A DNA stretch of 64,000 bases from assembly GCA_016705575.1 (NCBI GenBank), contig JADIXX010000003.1, positions 434,001-498,000 of the forward strand, in the 5' to 3' direction. Under the pieces are notes generated by a model. The model ran no database searches. It was given only the letters and a program-made list of their open reading frames with translations, and was not told the origin of the DNA. The position numbers and the translations under genes are program-made. This DNA is from Candidatus Aalborgicola defluviihabitans. GTDB taxonomy: Bacteria; Pseudomonadota; Gammaproteobacteria; Burkholderiales; Burkholderiaceae_C. Positions within the stretch are counted from its first letter, which is position 1; every line of letters begins with the position of its first letter. Of the stretch, positions 1 to 7,931 are shown piece by piece.

Positions 1-189
1 GAAAACGTGATTGTGGGTCGCCTGATTCCGGCTGGCACCGGACTGGCTTACCACGAGGCCCGCAAAATCCGTGAAAGCATGGACGACGCCGAGCGGCGCG
101 CGATTGCCGATGCCGAAGCCGCCGAACTTGCAGGTGACGTCGAGGCTGCCGCCGAGTCCCACGCAAGCGAAGGTAGCGACGGCGAATAA
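1..189 (+). CDS. rpoC: RNA polymerase beta' subunit, C-terminal end (partial)
   Basis: The window opens inside this gene. The reading frame from base 1 gives the conserved RpoC tail (ENVIVGRLIPAGTG, then YHEARKIRE), followed by an acidic, alanine- and glutamate-rich end typical of betaproteobacterial beta' subunits, and stops with TAA at 187-189. RpoC forms the catalytic clamp of RNA polymerase. Only the last 62 residues are visible. A strong intrinsic terminator follows directly, so this is the 3' end of the rpoBC transcription unit. Confidence 0.95.
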   Translation, partial: ENVIVGRLIPAGTGLAYHEARKIRESMDDAERRAIADAEAAELAGDVEAAAESHASEGSDGE

Positions 190-213
190 GCTACCGTTAC
201 TACACTAAACATA

Positions 214-254
214 GCACCCCAAGCCCATCTTACGAGGGCTCGGGGTGTTTTTTT
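214..254 (+). terminator. Intrinsic terminator after rpoC
   Basis: Arms CACCCCAAGCCC (215-226) and GGGCTCGGGGTG (236-247) pair across a 9-nt loop with one A-C mismatch, and a run of seven T starts at 248. This is a classical rho-independent terminator closing the rpoBC operon 25 bases after the rpoC stop codon. Confidence 0.9.
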
Positions 255-279
255 GTTTTAGGAACCTCACAGAGATAGC

Positions 280-810
280 ATGAACAGCTCGCTGATTTTG
301 TGGATGTCGCTGGCTTTGCTCACCTTCTGGTGTGTGGGCCTTTACAACCGCCTGATGCGCATGCGCGCCCGCGGTCTGAGCGCACTGGGGTCTGTGGACA
401 AGCATGTGCGCCAGTACGCGGAAGTGGTGTATGAGCACGGATTGGACGGCGATAGCGCCGACAGGTCACTGGGCCCGTGGAATCAGTTGCTGACCGATCT
501 ACAAGGACTGGATCATGCGCTGAAAGCGGCCAAGTCCGCGCCGTTGGCGGCAGAGGGGCTGACCCGATTGCGGCAAGCCATCGATACGCTGCAATCCGCC
601 TGGCGGCAACTGCATGAGATGCCCGCCGATCTGGCTGGTGCCGTTGTTCCCGCGGTCATGCAGGTTCGCTGGGAAGCCATTACCCAACGGGTTGAGTCCG
701 CGCGCAGTGGTTTCAATCAGATCGCAGCGAAATACAACGAATCGCTGGAACAATTCCCCGCCCGCCTGGTTGTCGCAATCATGGGCTTCAAACCAAGTGG
801 CATGCTCTAA
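280..810 (+). CDS. LemA family-like membrane protein
   Basis: A 176-residue protein with one N-terminal hydrophobic segment (about residues 5-22), then a long helical soluble part. The topology and the segment following the anchor (YNRLMRMRARGLSALGSVDK) resemble LemA proteins, whose function is unclear. It begins 25 bases after the rpoC terminator, so it should have its own promoter, and it ends 7 bases before rsmB, suggesting co-transcription with the RsmB-DUF4390-NtrY-NtrX run. The ribosome binding site before ATG 280 is weak. The family call rests on the LemA-like N-terminal anchor and overall size. Confidence 0.7.
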   Translation: MNSSLILWMSLALLTFWCVGLYNRLMRMRARGLSALGSVDKHVRQYAEVVYEHGLDGDSADRSLGPWNQLLTDLQGLDHALKAAKSAPLAAEGLTRLRQAIDTLQSAWRQLHEMPADLAGAVVPAVMQVRWEAITQRVESARSGFNQIAAKYNESLEQFPARLVVAIMGFKPSGML

Positions 811-817
811 GGGCGAC

Positions 818-2143
818 ATGAATCAAAAAGAAGTAGCACTGCCCTTGTGGCGCCAGCTCAGCGCAACGGCAAGCATTGTGCAAGCGGTGCGATCCGGGGT
901 GTCTGGTACCGCTGCCTTAGAAGCCGTGGCGCCGCAGTTGCGTCCCGGTGTGCAGGCGCTGGTCTTTCATGTCTGGCGCAATTTGGGGCGTGCCGAGGCC
1001 TTGCGTGGCAAACTGGCCAGCCGCACGCCGCCTGCGGCCGCAGATGCCTTGCTGTGCTCTGCCCTGGCACTGGCGTGGGATGAGGCGCAGGCGCCGTACG
1101 ACTGTTTCACCCTGGTGAACCAGTCGGTGGAGGCTGCCAAACACCAGCCAGATACCAAGGCGCAGGCCAATTTTTTGAATGCCTGCCTGCGCCGGTTCCT
1201 GCGTGAGCGCGACGCCTTGGTGGTCAGCACGGACGTCGATCCGGTTGCTCTATGGAATCATCCCCTGTGGTGGATCAAGCAGATTCAGCGTGAGCAGCCC
1301 CAACATTGGCAGGCCATTCTGAAGGCCGCCAATGGACAAGCACCCATGGTGCTGCGGGTCAACCAGCGAAAAACCAACGCAGCGGACTATTGCATGATGT
1401 TGGAACAGGCGGGCATTGCTGCCAAATTGCAGACTGGGGGCTCCATTGTTCTGCAACGTGCGGTGGGGGTGCAACAGCTCCCCGGCTTTGCCAAGGGGTT
1501 GGTGTCGGTGCAAGATGCCGCTGCCCAGATGGCAGCCACGCTGTTGCTGGACGGAATGCCCAGGGGGACAGACCAGCGTATTCTGGACGCCTGTGCCGCG
1601 CCGGGCGGAAAGACCGGGCATCTGTTGGAGCTGTCGGATGGACATGTATTGGCCTTGGAAATTGATGGCCGCCGGACCGACCGCATTCGCCAAAATCTGC
1701 AGCGCCTGGGTCTGCACGCCGAAATTGTGACTGCAGATGCTTCGCAACCGCAAACCTGGTGGGACGGTCGTCCCTTCGATGCCATCTTGCTCGATGCCCC
1801 GTGCACAGCGTCGGGCATTGTGCGCCGTCACCCGGATGTGCGTTGGCTGCGCCGTGAGTCTGACGTGGCCCAACTAGCGGCCATCCAGCAACACATGTTG
1901 CAGACCCTGTGGGGGCTTTTGCGACCTGGTGGCCGCCTTCTGTACTGCACCTGTTCGCTATTCAAAGCCGAAGGTGATGGGCAGACCCAAACGTTCCTCA
2001 CACACAACACCGATGCAGTTTTGATGCCATCCCCAGGTCATTTAATACCCCGAAATGGTGCCAAACTGGGAGCTGTCCCGGACAATGAACCTTGTGATCA
2101 CGATGGATTTTATTACGCGTTGCTGCAGAAGAGAATGGCCTGA
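818..2143 (+). CDS. rsmB: 16S rRNA (cytosine-967-C5)-methyltransferase RsmB
   Basis: A 441-residue enzyme close in size to E. coli RsmB (429). The N-terminal third is the helical NusB-like RNA-binding domain; the C-terminal half is a SAM-dependent Rossmann methyltransferase. Motif I (LDACAAPGGKTG) sits near residues 255-266. Motif IV is DAPCTASG with Cys329, and motif VI is YCTCS with Cys379, the two-cysteine arrangement of m5C RNA methyltransferases. It methylates C967 of 16S rRNA. The frame is open upstream of ATG 818, but that codon gives the normal family N-terminus and follows the preceding stop by 7 bases. Confidence 0.93.
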   Translation: MNQKEVALPLWRQLSATASIVQAVRSGVSGTAALEAVAPQLRPGVQALVFHVWRNLGRAEALRGKLASRTPPAAADALLCSALALAWDEAQAPYDCFTLVNQSVEAAKHQPDTKAQANFLNACLRRFLRERDALVVSTDVDPVALWNHPLWWIKQIQREQPQHWQAILKAANGQAPMVLRVNQRKTNAADYCMMLEQAGIAAKLQTGGSIVLQRAVGVQQLPGFAKGLVSVQDAAAQMAATLLLDGMPRGTDQRILDACAAPGGKTGHLLELSDGHVLALEIDGRRTDRIRQNLQRLGLHAEIVTADASQPQTWWDGRPFDAILLDAPCTASGIVRRHPDVRWLRRESDVAQLAAIQQHMLQTLWGLLRPGGRLLYCTCSLFKAEGDGQTQTFLTHNTDAVLMPSPGHLIPRNGAKLGAVPDNEPCDHDGFYYALLQKRMA

Positions 2144-2732
2144 ACAGGCCCTGCGTGCGTTGTGTTTGGGCTGGATGGTTCTATTTGGCGTGCCGGCACA
2201 GGCAGATACCGCCACCGATATTTTGCAATACCAGGTGGAACGTGTAGACGACGAAGTCTTGCTCTCCGCGCAAATCGCCTTTGAGCTGCCTTCCGCGGTG
2301 GAGGAAGCTTTGCTCAAAGGCATCCCCATGTTTTTCGTCACCGAGGCCGAGGTCCTGCGGGAGCGCTGGTACTGGTCCGACAAGAAGCTCAGTGTCGTCG
2401 AGCGCCATATCCGTCTGGCTTACCAGCCCCTGATGCGGCGTTGGCGGATCAATGTCACGGCTGGCCCGGGCCGGGACACCAGTTTGGGGCTGGCCTTGAC
2501 CCAGAACTACGAATCGTTGGCGGATGCACTGGCTGCTGTGAAGCGGGTTTCCCGCTGGAAGATTGCCGATGTCCCCGATTTGGATGGCAGTCCCAAATAT
2601 CGGGTGAACTTCAGCTTCAGTTTGGACTTGAGCCAACTCCCCCGCCCCTTTCAGATCGGAGCCCTGGGTCAATCAGATTGGGACATTGCGGCAACCGCCA
2701 GCTCGGTAGTGTCTCTGGCACCATTTAAATGA
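2085..2732 (+). CDS. DUF4390 domain-containing exported protein
   Basis: About 215 residues. The N-terminus has a signal-peptide-like stretch (ALCLGWMVLFGVPAQA) ending in an AQA cleavage motif, followed by a beta-rich domain that I recognise as DUF4390, a family commonly encoded just before NtrY-type kinases in Burkholderiales. It overlaps the rsmB 3' end in another frame, and its stop overlaps the ntrY start as ATGA, implying translational coupling. In-frame ATGs at 2055, 2085 and 2103 are possible starts. I prefer 2085, which has a loose GGAG upstream and leaves a sensible signal peptide. Biochemical function unknown; a periplasmic partner of the kinase is an inference from synteny. Confidence 0.85.
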   Translation: MNLVITMDFITRCCRREWPEQALRALCLGWMVLFGVPAQADTATDILQYQVERVDDEVLLSAQIAFELPSAVEEALLKGIPMFFVTEAEVLRERWYWSDKKLSVVERHIRLAYQPLMRRWRINVTAGPGRDTSLGLALTQNYESLADALAAVKRVSRWKIADVPDLDGSPKYRVNFSFSLDLSQLPRPFQIGALGQSDWDIAATASSVVSLAPFK

Positions 2733-5038
2733 CCGACTCCGTGCACACTGGCACGCCTGATCCACTTTTGCGGCGTTCCCCGGCCTTGCGCTGGACATTG
2801 GCGGCGGGTGCCCTGAGCATGGTAATCATTGGGTTGGTATTGCTCTACCTGCTGATGCAGGCCACCAACAACCGGGAAATGTACGAGCGCAACTACGCGC
2901 GTCTTTTCTACATCAACGTGGTGGTGGCATCCGTGCTGTTTGCCGCCATCGTGTGGGTCGGCTATCGCCTGCTGGCGCGTTTGCGCCAAGGCCGCTTTGG
3001 TAGCCGCCTACTGGTCAAATTGGCCATGATCTTTGCGCTGGTGGGGCTGGCACCCGGTTTGTTGATTTATGTGGTGTCTTACCAGTTTGTATCGCGCTCC
3101 ATTGAAACCTGGTTCGATGTCAAGGTTGAGGGCGCGCTGGAAGCTGGTTTGAATTTGGGGCGCGCTACCCTGGATGCCCTGTCCAACGACCTGACCGCCA
3201 AGACCCGGACAGCTGCGGCCCAACTGGCCGAAGTGCCCGAAGGCACCGTGGGCCTGGCACTTGACAGACTGGGCGAACAAATGGGTGCGGTCGATGTCAC
3301 GATCTGGAATGCCAACGGAACGGCACTGGCCTACTCGGGGCAGTCCCGTTTCCAGCTGAGTCCAGACAAGCCTACTTTTTCGCAGTTCCGCACAGCCAGG
3401 GCCGAGCGGTCCTTATCCTGGATTGAAGGCTTGGATGAAGCTGCCGGCAGCAATCCGGGTGGTGTGCGCATCAAGGTCTTGGTGCCGCTCTCCAGCACTG
3501 CATTGGGGCTGGCACCTCAAGTGCGCTATTTGCAGGTAAGCAGAGTGTTGCCACCCAACCTGGTCGCCAATGCGCTGGCGGTGGAAAGTGCAAATCGTGA
3601 ATACCAGGAAAGAGCCTTGGGGCGTGAAGGCCTCAAGCGCATGTACATCGGAACCCTCACGCTGAGTCTATTCTTGGCCGTGTTTGGTGCAGTTTTGTTA
3701 GCGGTCATTCTGGGGGACCAAATTGCGCGGCCTCTATTGATGCTGGCCGAAGGCGTCAGCCAGGTTGCCGCCGGCGATCTAACGCCAAAGCTGACCCTGC
3801 AAGGCAATGACGAACTGGGGGGGCTGACCCGCGCGTTCGCCTCTATGACCAAGCAACTGGCCGATGCACGCCAGACCGTGCAACAAAGCATGGCGCAGGT
3901 GGATGCCGCACGCGCTAATCTGCAAACCATTTTGGACAACCTAACTGCCGGGGTGATTGTGCTGGATGCGCAGGGCACCATCCGGTCTTCCAATCCGGGG
4001 GCGACGCGCATCCTCCAGGTACCGCTGATGGAGCATGAGGGGCAGTCATTGGCGGGCATCGAAGGACTGCAGGAATTTGGAAATGCCGTGCAAACCCAGT
4101 TTGCCGACTTTTTGGTGCAGCGAACCGAGCAGGGGGTGGATCACTGGCAGCGTTCTTTTGAACTGGGCGCTGGCACTTCGCCACAACACGGGCCGTTTGA
4201 CAAGACATTGACCCTGGTAGCCCGGGGAGCCGAGTTGCCTGGCGACGAGCGCCTGCTGGTGTTTGATGACATCTCCGACATCGTGTCGGCCCAGCGGGCG
4301 CAGGCGTGGGGCGAAGTTGCACGCAGGCTGGCACACGAAATCAAAAACCCACTCACCCCGATTCAGCTATCGGCGGAGCGTCTGCAGATGAAGCTTGCTG
4401 GCAAACTGGAGCCCACTGAACACGCGATCATGACCAAGTCGGTCAAGACCATCGTGGACCAGGTGGACGCGATGAAGCGCCTAGTAAACGACTTCCGCGA
4501 TTACGCCCGCTTACCCGCTGCAGAATTGAAACCGTTGGATCTGAATGCACTGGTGGAGGATGTGTTGCAACTCTATGACAGCGAAAAGCCTGGCGTGCCT
4601 ATCAGGCTCGAACTGGATACAGCCAGCCCTCTAGTGTTGGGGGACGTGCAGCAACTGCGCCAGGTCATTCACAACTTGCTGCAAAACGCACAGGACGCCA
4701 GTGAATCGTCCAAGACCATTGATGCTGGCGATTCCAGCATCATATTGCGAACGCAGTTTCTGCCCTCCATGGGACGGGTTCGTTTGAGTGTGCTGGATTG
4801 CGGCGGCGGTTTTCCAGAGCACATTCTCAAACGTGCGTTTGAGCCCTATGTCACCACCAAAACCAAAGGCACCGGATTGGGGCTGGCTGTAGTGAAGAAA
4901 ATTGTCGATGAACATGGCTCACGAATCGACATTGTCAACCGCGTTGCAGACGGAAATGTATTCGGTGCGCAAGTATCGTTATCATTGGCGGTCGCAGACG
5001 GCGACACAGCGACTGCGGCACCGCACAGTGGCACCTAA
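2729..5038 (+). CDS. ntrY: NtrY-like sensor histidine kinase
   Basis: A 769-residue membrane kinase. There are hydrophobic segments near residues 25-50, 62-80 and 92-115, an extracytoplasmic region, a further membrane segment near 312-335, a HAMP domain, a PAS-like domain (about 390-510), a HisKA domain with phospho-acceptor His536 in RRLAHEIKNPLTP, and a HATPase_c domain with the N box HNLLQNAQDA and G boxes DCGGGFPE and TKGTGLGLAVVKK. This is the NtrY architecture, linked in other proteobacteria to nitrogen or redox control. It starts inside the stop codon of the DUF4390 gene and is followed 17 bases later by its response regulator. Confidence 0.92.
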   Translation: MTDSVHTGTPDPLLRRSPALRWTLAAGALSMVIIGLVLLYLLMQATNNREMYERNYARLFYINVVVASVLFAAIVWVGYRLLARLRQGRFGSRLLVKLAMIFALVGLAPGLLIYVVSYQFVSRSIETWFDVKVEGALEAGLNLGRATLDALSNDLTAKTRTAAAQLAEVPEGTVGLALDRLGEQMGAVDVTIWNANGTALAYSGQSRFQLSPDKPTFSQFRTARAERSLSWIEGLDEAAGSNPGGVRIKVLVPLSSTALGLAPQVRYLQVSRVLPPNLVANALAVESANREYQERALGREGLKRMYIGTLTLSLFLAVFGAVLLAVILGDQIARPLLMLAEGVSQVAAGDLTPKLTLQGNDELGGLTRAFASMTKQLADARQTVQQSMAQVDAARANLQTILDNLTAGVIVLDAQGTIRSSNPGATRILQVPLMEHEGQSLAGIEGLQEFGNAVQTQFADFLVQRTEQGVDHWQRSFELGAGTSPQHGPFDKTLTLVARGAELPGDERLLVFDDISDIVSAQRAQAWGEVARRLAHEIKNPLTPIQLSAERLQMKLAGKLEPTEHAIMTKSVKTIVDQVDAMKRLVNDFRDYARLPAAELKPLDLNALVEDVLQLYDSEKPGVPIRLELDTASPLVLGDVQQLRQVIHNLLQNAQDASESSKTIDAGDSSIILRTQFLPSMGRVRLSVLDCGGGFPEHILKRAFEPYVTTKTKGTGLGLAVVKKIVDEHGSRIDIVNRVADGNVFGAQVSLSLAVADGDTATAAPHSGT

Positions 5039-5055
5039 GGGACAACACAAACAAC

Positions 5056-5736
5056 ATGGCAAACATACTGGTTGTTGATGACGAACACGGCATTCGGGAT
5101 TTGCTTTGGGAAATCCTCAATGACGAAGGTCACAACGTTGAGCTGGCCGAGAATGCGGCACAGGCGCGTGCAGCACGTACCCGCGAACGTCCGGATCTGG
5201 TGTTGCTGGACATCTGGATGCCCGACACAGACGGTGTGACCCTTCTGAAAGAATGGTCCTCGTCAGGTGTCCTCACCATGCCGGTGATCATGATGAGCGG
5301 CCATGCAACGATCGATACCGCGGTAGAAGCCACCAAGATCGGCGCGTTAGCGTTTTTGGAAAAGCCCATTACTTTGCAAAAGTTGCTCAAGGCCGTGGAA
5401 CAGGGGTTGGCACGTAGCATTCTCAATAAGTCCTTGGCGGCTGCGGCTGCGCCTCGTCCCTTGGTAGCCCCGGTGGAAACCATGGGTTATGTCCAACCGG
5501 TAGTAGCTGGACCGGTGGAGGCCGGCCTGCAGGCCAGCCAGAATTTTTTGCTGGACAAGCCCTTGCGCGAAGCGCGCGACGAGTTTGAGAAGGCCTATTT
5601 TGAATACCACCTCTCCAGAGAAAACGGTTCCATGACCCGGGTGGCAGAGAAGACTGGTTTGGAGCGCACCCATTTGTACCGCAAGCTCAAACAGCTTGGA
5701 GTGGACCTCACCCGCGGCAAACGCAACGGAATTTGA
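5056..5736 (+). CDS. NtrX-like response regulator lacking the AAA+ domain
   Basis: A 226-residue regulator. The receiver domain has the acidic pocket Asp8/Asp9, phospho-acceptor Asp52 (LLDIWMPD) and Lys103 (EKP). A linker of about 50 residues leads to a C-terminal Fis-type helix-turn-helix (about 180-226; TRVAEKTGLERTHLYRKLKQLG). The receiver and HTH resemble NtrX, but the central sigma-54-interacting AAA+ ATPase of canonical NtrX (about 450 residues) is absent, with no sign of a frameshift. It should bind DNA without activating sigma-54 polymerase. Paired with the upstream NtrY-like kinase. Confidence 0.9.
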   Translation: MANILVVDDEHGIRDLLWEILNDEGHNVELAENAAQARAARTRERPDLVLLDIWMPDTDGVTLLKEWSSSGVLTMPVIMMSGHATIDTAVEATKIGALAFLEKPITLQKLLKAVEQGLARSILNKSLAAAAAPRPLVAPVETMGYVQPVVAGPVEAGLQASQNFLLDKPLREARDEFEKAYFEYHLSRENGSMTRVAEKTGLERTHLYRKLKQLGVDLTRGKRNGI

Positions 5737-5747
5737 TGTGCAAGGCG

Positions 5748-5776
5748 ACGGAATGCATGAATTTCGCTGCTATAAT
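5748..5776 (+). promoter_or_regulatory. Promoter of tRNA-Phe
   Basis: A perfect TATAAT lies at 5771-5776, preceded by TGC at 5768-5770, which makes an extended -10 element. The -35 region (around 5748) is a poor match. The tRNA starts 11 bases downstream, as expected for a stable-RNA promoter. Confidence 0.65.
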
Positions 5777-5786
5777 TTAAGGCTTA

Positions 5787-5862
5787 GGCCCGGTAGCTCA
5801 GTCGGTAGAGCAGAGGATTGAAAATCCTTGTGTCGGTGGTTCGATTCCGCCCCAGGCCACCA
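5787..5862 (+). tRNA. tRNA-Phe (GAA)
   Basis: A 76-base cloverleaf including encoded CCA. The D arm is GCTC/GAGC, the anticodon arm GAGGA/TCCTT presents GAA, and the T arm is GGTGG/CCGCC with TTCGATT. The acceptor stem GGCCCGG against CCAGGCC has one C-A mismatch at pair 5:68, where T-A would be expected. All other features are normal for tRNA-Phe. Confidence 0.95.
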
Positions 5863-5870
5863 AATTGAAG

Positions 5871-5893
5871 GCCCATCTGCTGGATGGGTTTTT
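5871..5893 (+). terminator. Hairpin plus T-run between tRNA-Phe and tRNA-Gly
   Basis: CCCATC (5872-5877) pairs with GATGGG (5883-5888) across a 5-nt loop, followed by five T. A short intrinsic terminator that would separate the two tRNA genes or attenuate read-through. Confidence 0.6.
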
Positions 5894-5918
5894 CATTGAT
5901 CACTCCGGTGGTCATTCT

Positions 5919-5994
5919 GCGGGAATAGCTCAGTTGGTAGAGCGATACCTTGCCAAGGTATAGGTCGAGAGTTCGAGCCTCTTTTCCCGCTCCA
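5919..5994 (+). tRNA. tRNA-Gly (GCC)
   Basis: A 76-base cloverleaf. The acceptor stem GCGGGAA pairs with TTCCCGC, anticodon GCC is within TTGCCAA, the T arm carries TTCGAGC, discriminator T is followed by encoded CCA. It decodes GGC/GGU glycine codons. Confidence 0.97.
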
Positions 5995-6012
5995 TATTTC
6001 TCCTATTGAACC

Positions 6013-6041
6013 AGCCCTGTTCATTGCGACAGGGCTTTGCC
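6013..6041 (+). terminator. Terminator after tRNA-Gly
   Basis: AGCCCTGT (6013-6020) and ACAGGGCT (6029-6036) form a perfect 8-bp stem with an 8-nt loop. The T-rich tail is interrupted (TTTGCCTTT). It lies 18 bases after tRNA-Gly and probably ends that transcript. Confidence 0.65.
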
Positions 6042-6165
6042 TTTGGCTTTTTAGTCATTGGCTTTTCAGCCATTGGCCAGGGAGAGTTCGGCACGCGTTC
6101 GGTGGCGACTCTCAGAGTTGTGCCAGTGGCTTCACAAATAACTATAACGACGAGGGGACATACCC

Positions 6166-6405
6166 ATGAGACAAATCAAGAACCATACACGGTGCGAATT
6201 CAGGATTGAGAGCAACCGCACCTTGCGTAACCCCCACTGGGCCGTGTCCGCAGGCAAAGAGTTGCTGGTGCATGACCGGTCTTTGGCGGTGGCAATGGCA
6301 GCGAAGACCCGGACAGTTCCCTGTGGCGGCGAGATCCGGGTGGTGCATACGCCTACGGGGGAAGTGATTTTCCGGAAGACGAATGAGTGCCTGAGTGGGG
6401 GTTAA
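6166..6405 (+). CDS. Small hypothetical protein
   Basis: A 79-residue basic protein not assigned to a family. A purine-rich GAGGGG precedes ATG 6166 at suitable spacing, which supports translation. The C-terminal half (GGEIRVVHTPTGEVIFRKT) looks like a short beta-hairpin. No signal peptide or membrane segment. It faces the convergent ssDNA-binding gene. Its last codons contain one copy of a 14-bp sequence repeated at 7797. Confidence 0.6.
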   Translation: MRQIKNHTRCEFRIESNRTLRNPHWAVSAGKELLVHDRSLAVAMAAKTRTVPCGGEIRVVHTPTGEVIFRKTNECLSGG

Positions 6406-6423
6406 GTGCCCACAGCGTGATCG

Positions 6424-6723
6424 TTAGCCCGGCTGCACCGACAGCACGCGTTGAGCCACCATATCCAAGGCTGGCTTGGTATTCCCCTGTTTGTCCGTCC
6501 AGACCTTTGGCGTAAGGCTCCCAGCAACTGCCAGCGAGTCACCCTCCTGCAATTGAAGCAAGGCGGTACAAGGCGCGTCATCAAAAGCGATGACATTGAC
6601 GATCAATGTTTCACCTTCACCAGTTTGGGCAAGAACTTTGGCGACAACAAACAATTTTTCGCCCTTGCCTCTTCGCTCTTCTGGATCACCGAGTATCTTG
6701 CCAGCGACTAAGCCATCGATCAT
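6424..6723 (-). CDS. Short single-stranded DNA-binding (OB-fold) protein
   Basis: A 99-residue protein with an SSB/PriB-like OB-fold pattern: short N-terminal strand, basic loop PEERRGKGEK, FVVAKVLAQ, LIVNVIAFDD, LLQLQEGDSLAVAGSLTPKVW, and the C-terminal TKPALDMVAQRVL strand. It lacks the acidic tail of the chromosomal Ssb, so it looks like an accessory ssDNA-binding protein of the type seen on integrative elements and scattered in betaproteobacterial chromosomes. It stands alone, without recombination or conjugation genes, in a stretch less GC-rich than its surroundings. Role in DNA binding is inferred from family resemblance. Confidence 0.75.
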   Translation of the reverse strand: MIDGLVAGKILGDPEERRGKGEKLFVVAKVLAQTGEGETLIVNVIAFDDAPCTALLQLQEGDSLAVAGSLTPKVWTDKQGNTKPALDMVAQRVLSVQPG

Positions 6724-7129
6724 TATTTCGCCTTTTGCATAGTGGAGAACCTATTGTCATCTGCGCTGCAGTCAAACTGCAAAATTTGATGATCAGTGAA
6801 GCTGATTGACCAATAGGTCGTATTTGCGACACATCAAAGATCGCGGGCCTACTGAACATCAGCCAAGTTGAAAACTGTACTTATAAAGAGACAATTTTCT
6901 GGTAGCGTACGTAACAGCGACGCAGTGCACAGACAAAAGCTAGCTTTTGACGCTGACGAAGTAACGCAGCGACGTAGGCTCTTAAAAAGGGAACGGTTGT
7001 GAATGGACAGGAAACGTGCCAAGACGTATTGCGATCTGCGACAGACAGAGTCAACCGTGCGGACACGCGCTGCGCGACCGCCGCACATTTCCAATAGATC
7101 GTCAAAGTACTCTTCACAACGGAATCGCA
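6724..7129. other. Intergenic region with a 16-bp palindrome
   Basis: No convincing gene; two short leftward frames here have no recognisable family. The stretch is AT-richer than its surroundings and contains a perfect 16-bp palindrome at 6934-6949 (CAAAAGC then TAGCTTTTG), flanked on both sides by GTAAC...GCAGCGACG-like fragments. It probably also holds the promoter of the leftward ssDNA-binding gene. Confidence 0.5.
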
Positions 7130-7555
7130 ATGACCATCCAAGACTTCATGCAGAGCTACAAGGCAGCCTGGGAGCGACGCGATCCATCAATGTTCGCCGC
7201 GCTCTTCGCACTCGACGGGACCTATCGCAATACGCCGTTCCAAGTTCAACGTGGCACCGAGCAACTCGTCGAGTATTGGAAGCGGGTGCAACTCCAACAA
7301 GACGTCCAGCTCGCGTTTGCAGTCTTAACCAGCAAGCCAACATCGGGCATTGCCCATTGGCACGTTACCTACCAAGTCGCCTCAGAGGAGCTGTTCCAAG
7401 TTTGGGCTAGGTCCATTGGCACAAACCTCGTAGCTCGCAGGCCAGGAGACCCGCTGCCGCGAATGGTGCTCGACGGCATCCTCGAAGCCTCATTCAGCGC
7501 TGGCTTGTGCTCGGACGCGCGCATCTGGTGGCACAGCATGCCGGAGCAGGCATGA
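7130..7555 (+). CDS. NTF2/SnoaL-like domain protein
   Basis: A 141-residue single-domain protein. The N-terminus (MTIQDFMQSYKAAWERRDP) followed by FAALFALDGTYRN and RGTEQLVEYWKRV is the alpha-beta cone pattern of NTF2/SnoaL-like proteins, a fold used for many small-molecule lyases, isomerases and binding roles; no catalytic role can be assigned. ATG 7130 gives the standard start of the fold, although the frame is open further upstream. Codon usage is less GC3-rich than in neighbouring housekeeping genes, suggesting acquisition. A GCCTAAC heptamer lies 16 bases after the stop. Confidence 0.75.
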   Translation: MTIQDFMQSYKAAWERRDPSMFAALFALDGTYRNTPFQVQRGTEQLVEYWKRVQLQQDVQLAFAVLTSKPTSGIAHWHVTYQVASEELFQVWARSIGTNLVARRPGDPLPRMVLDGILEASFSAGLCSDARIWWHSMPEQA

Positions 7556-7931
7556 ACCGAAGCAACCTACGCCTAACCATTCCTATATGGCCTCCCCTAC
7601 AGTTACAAGGAACTGACTGATATTTGGCTTTTTTGGGAAGCGCCTGCTGCTCGTTTTCCTGCATCTGATTTGGACTATGGCGTGGACCGTGCAGGCATGG
7701 ACTCTGCGTCACCGATGCGCCAATCGTTACAAGCGGCTGGAATAGAGCCAGAATAGTTATCGGCGTCTGTCGGAGTTAGGAGAGGTTTACATAACAGAGT
7801 GCCTGAGTGGAGGGTGATATCCTTAGGTAAGGCGATGCGGTTTCTAGGACAGGCGGTTAACCTGAGTGGATGGGGGGGTAGCGAAGTTTTTCTGGCTGAG
7901 GTAGCATAGATAGACATTTCGGAGAACTCCC
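7556..7931. other. Intergenic region, no gene seen
   Basis: No supported coding sequence. It contains the second copy of the 14-bp repeat GAGTGCCTGAGTGG (7797-7810; first copy 6385-6398), a partial third copy CCTGAGTGG near 7862, and AT-rich sequence before 7932 that could hold the promoter of the next gene. Confidence 0.5.

Noticed and set aside
199..240. A reversed match to the 42-bp element over the rpoC terminator
   Set aside because: It has CGAGGGCT, 17 nt and ATAGC on the right spacing, but the left arm is imperfect, the 17-nt segment does not match, and the terminator stem explains the octamer.
6041..6120. Small repeat of CATTGGCTTTTCAG-like sequence after tRNA-Gly
   Set aside because: Partial and too short; more likely decayed terminator or chance.
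7550..7800. Integron attC site
   Set aside because: Only one half-site is visible and no partner or integrase gene was found.
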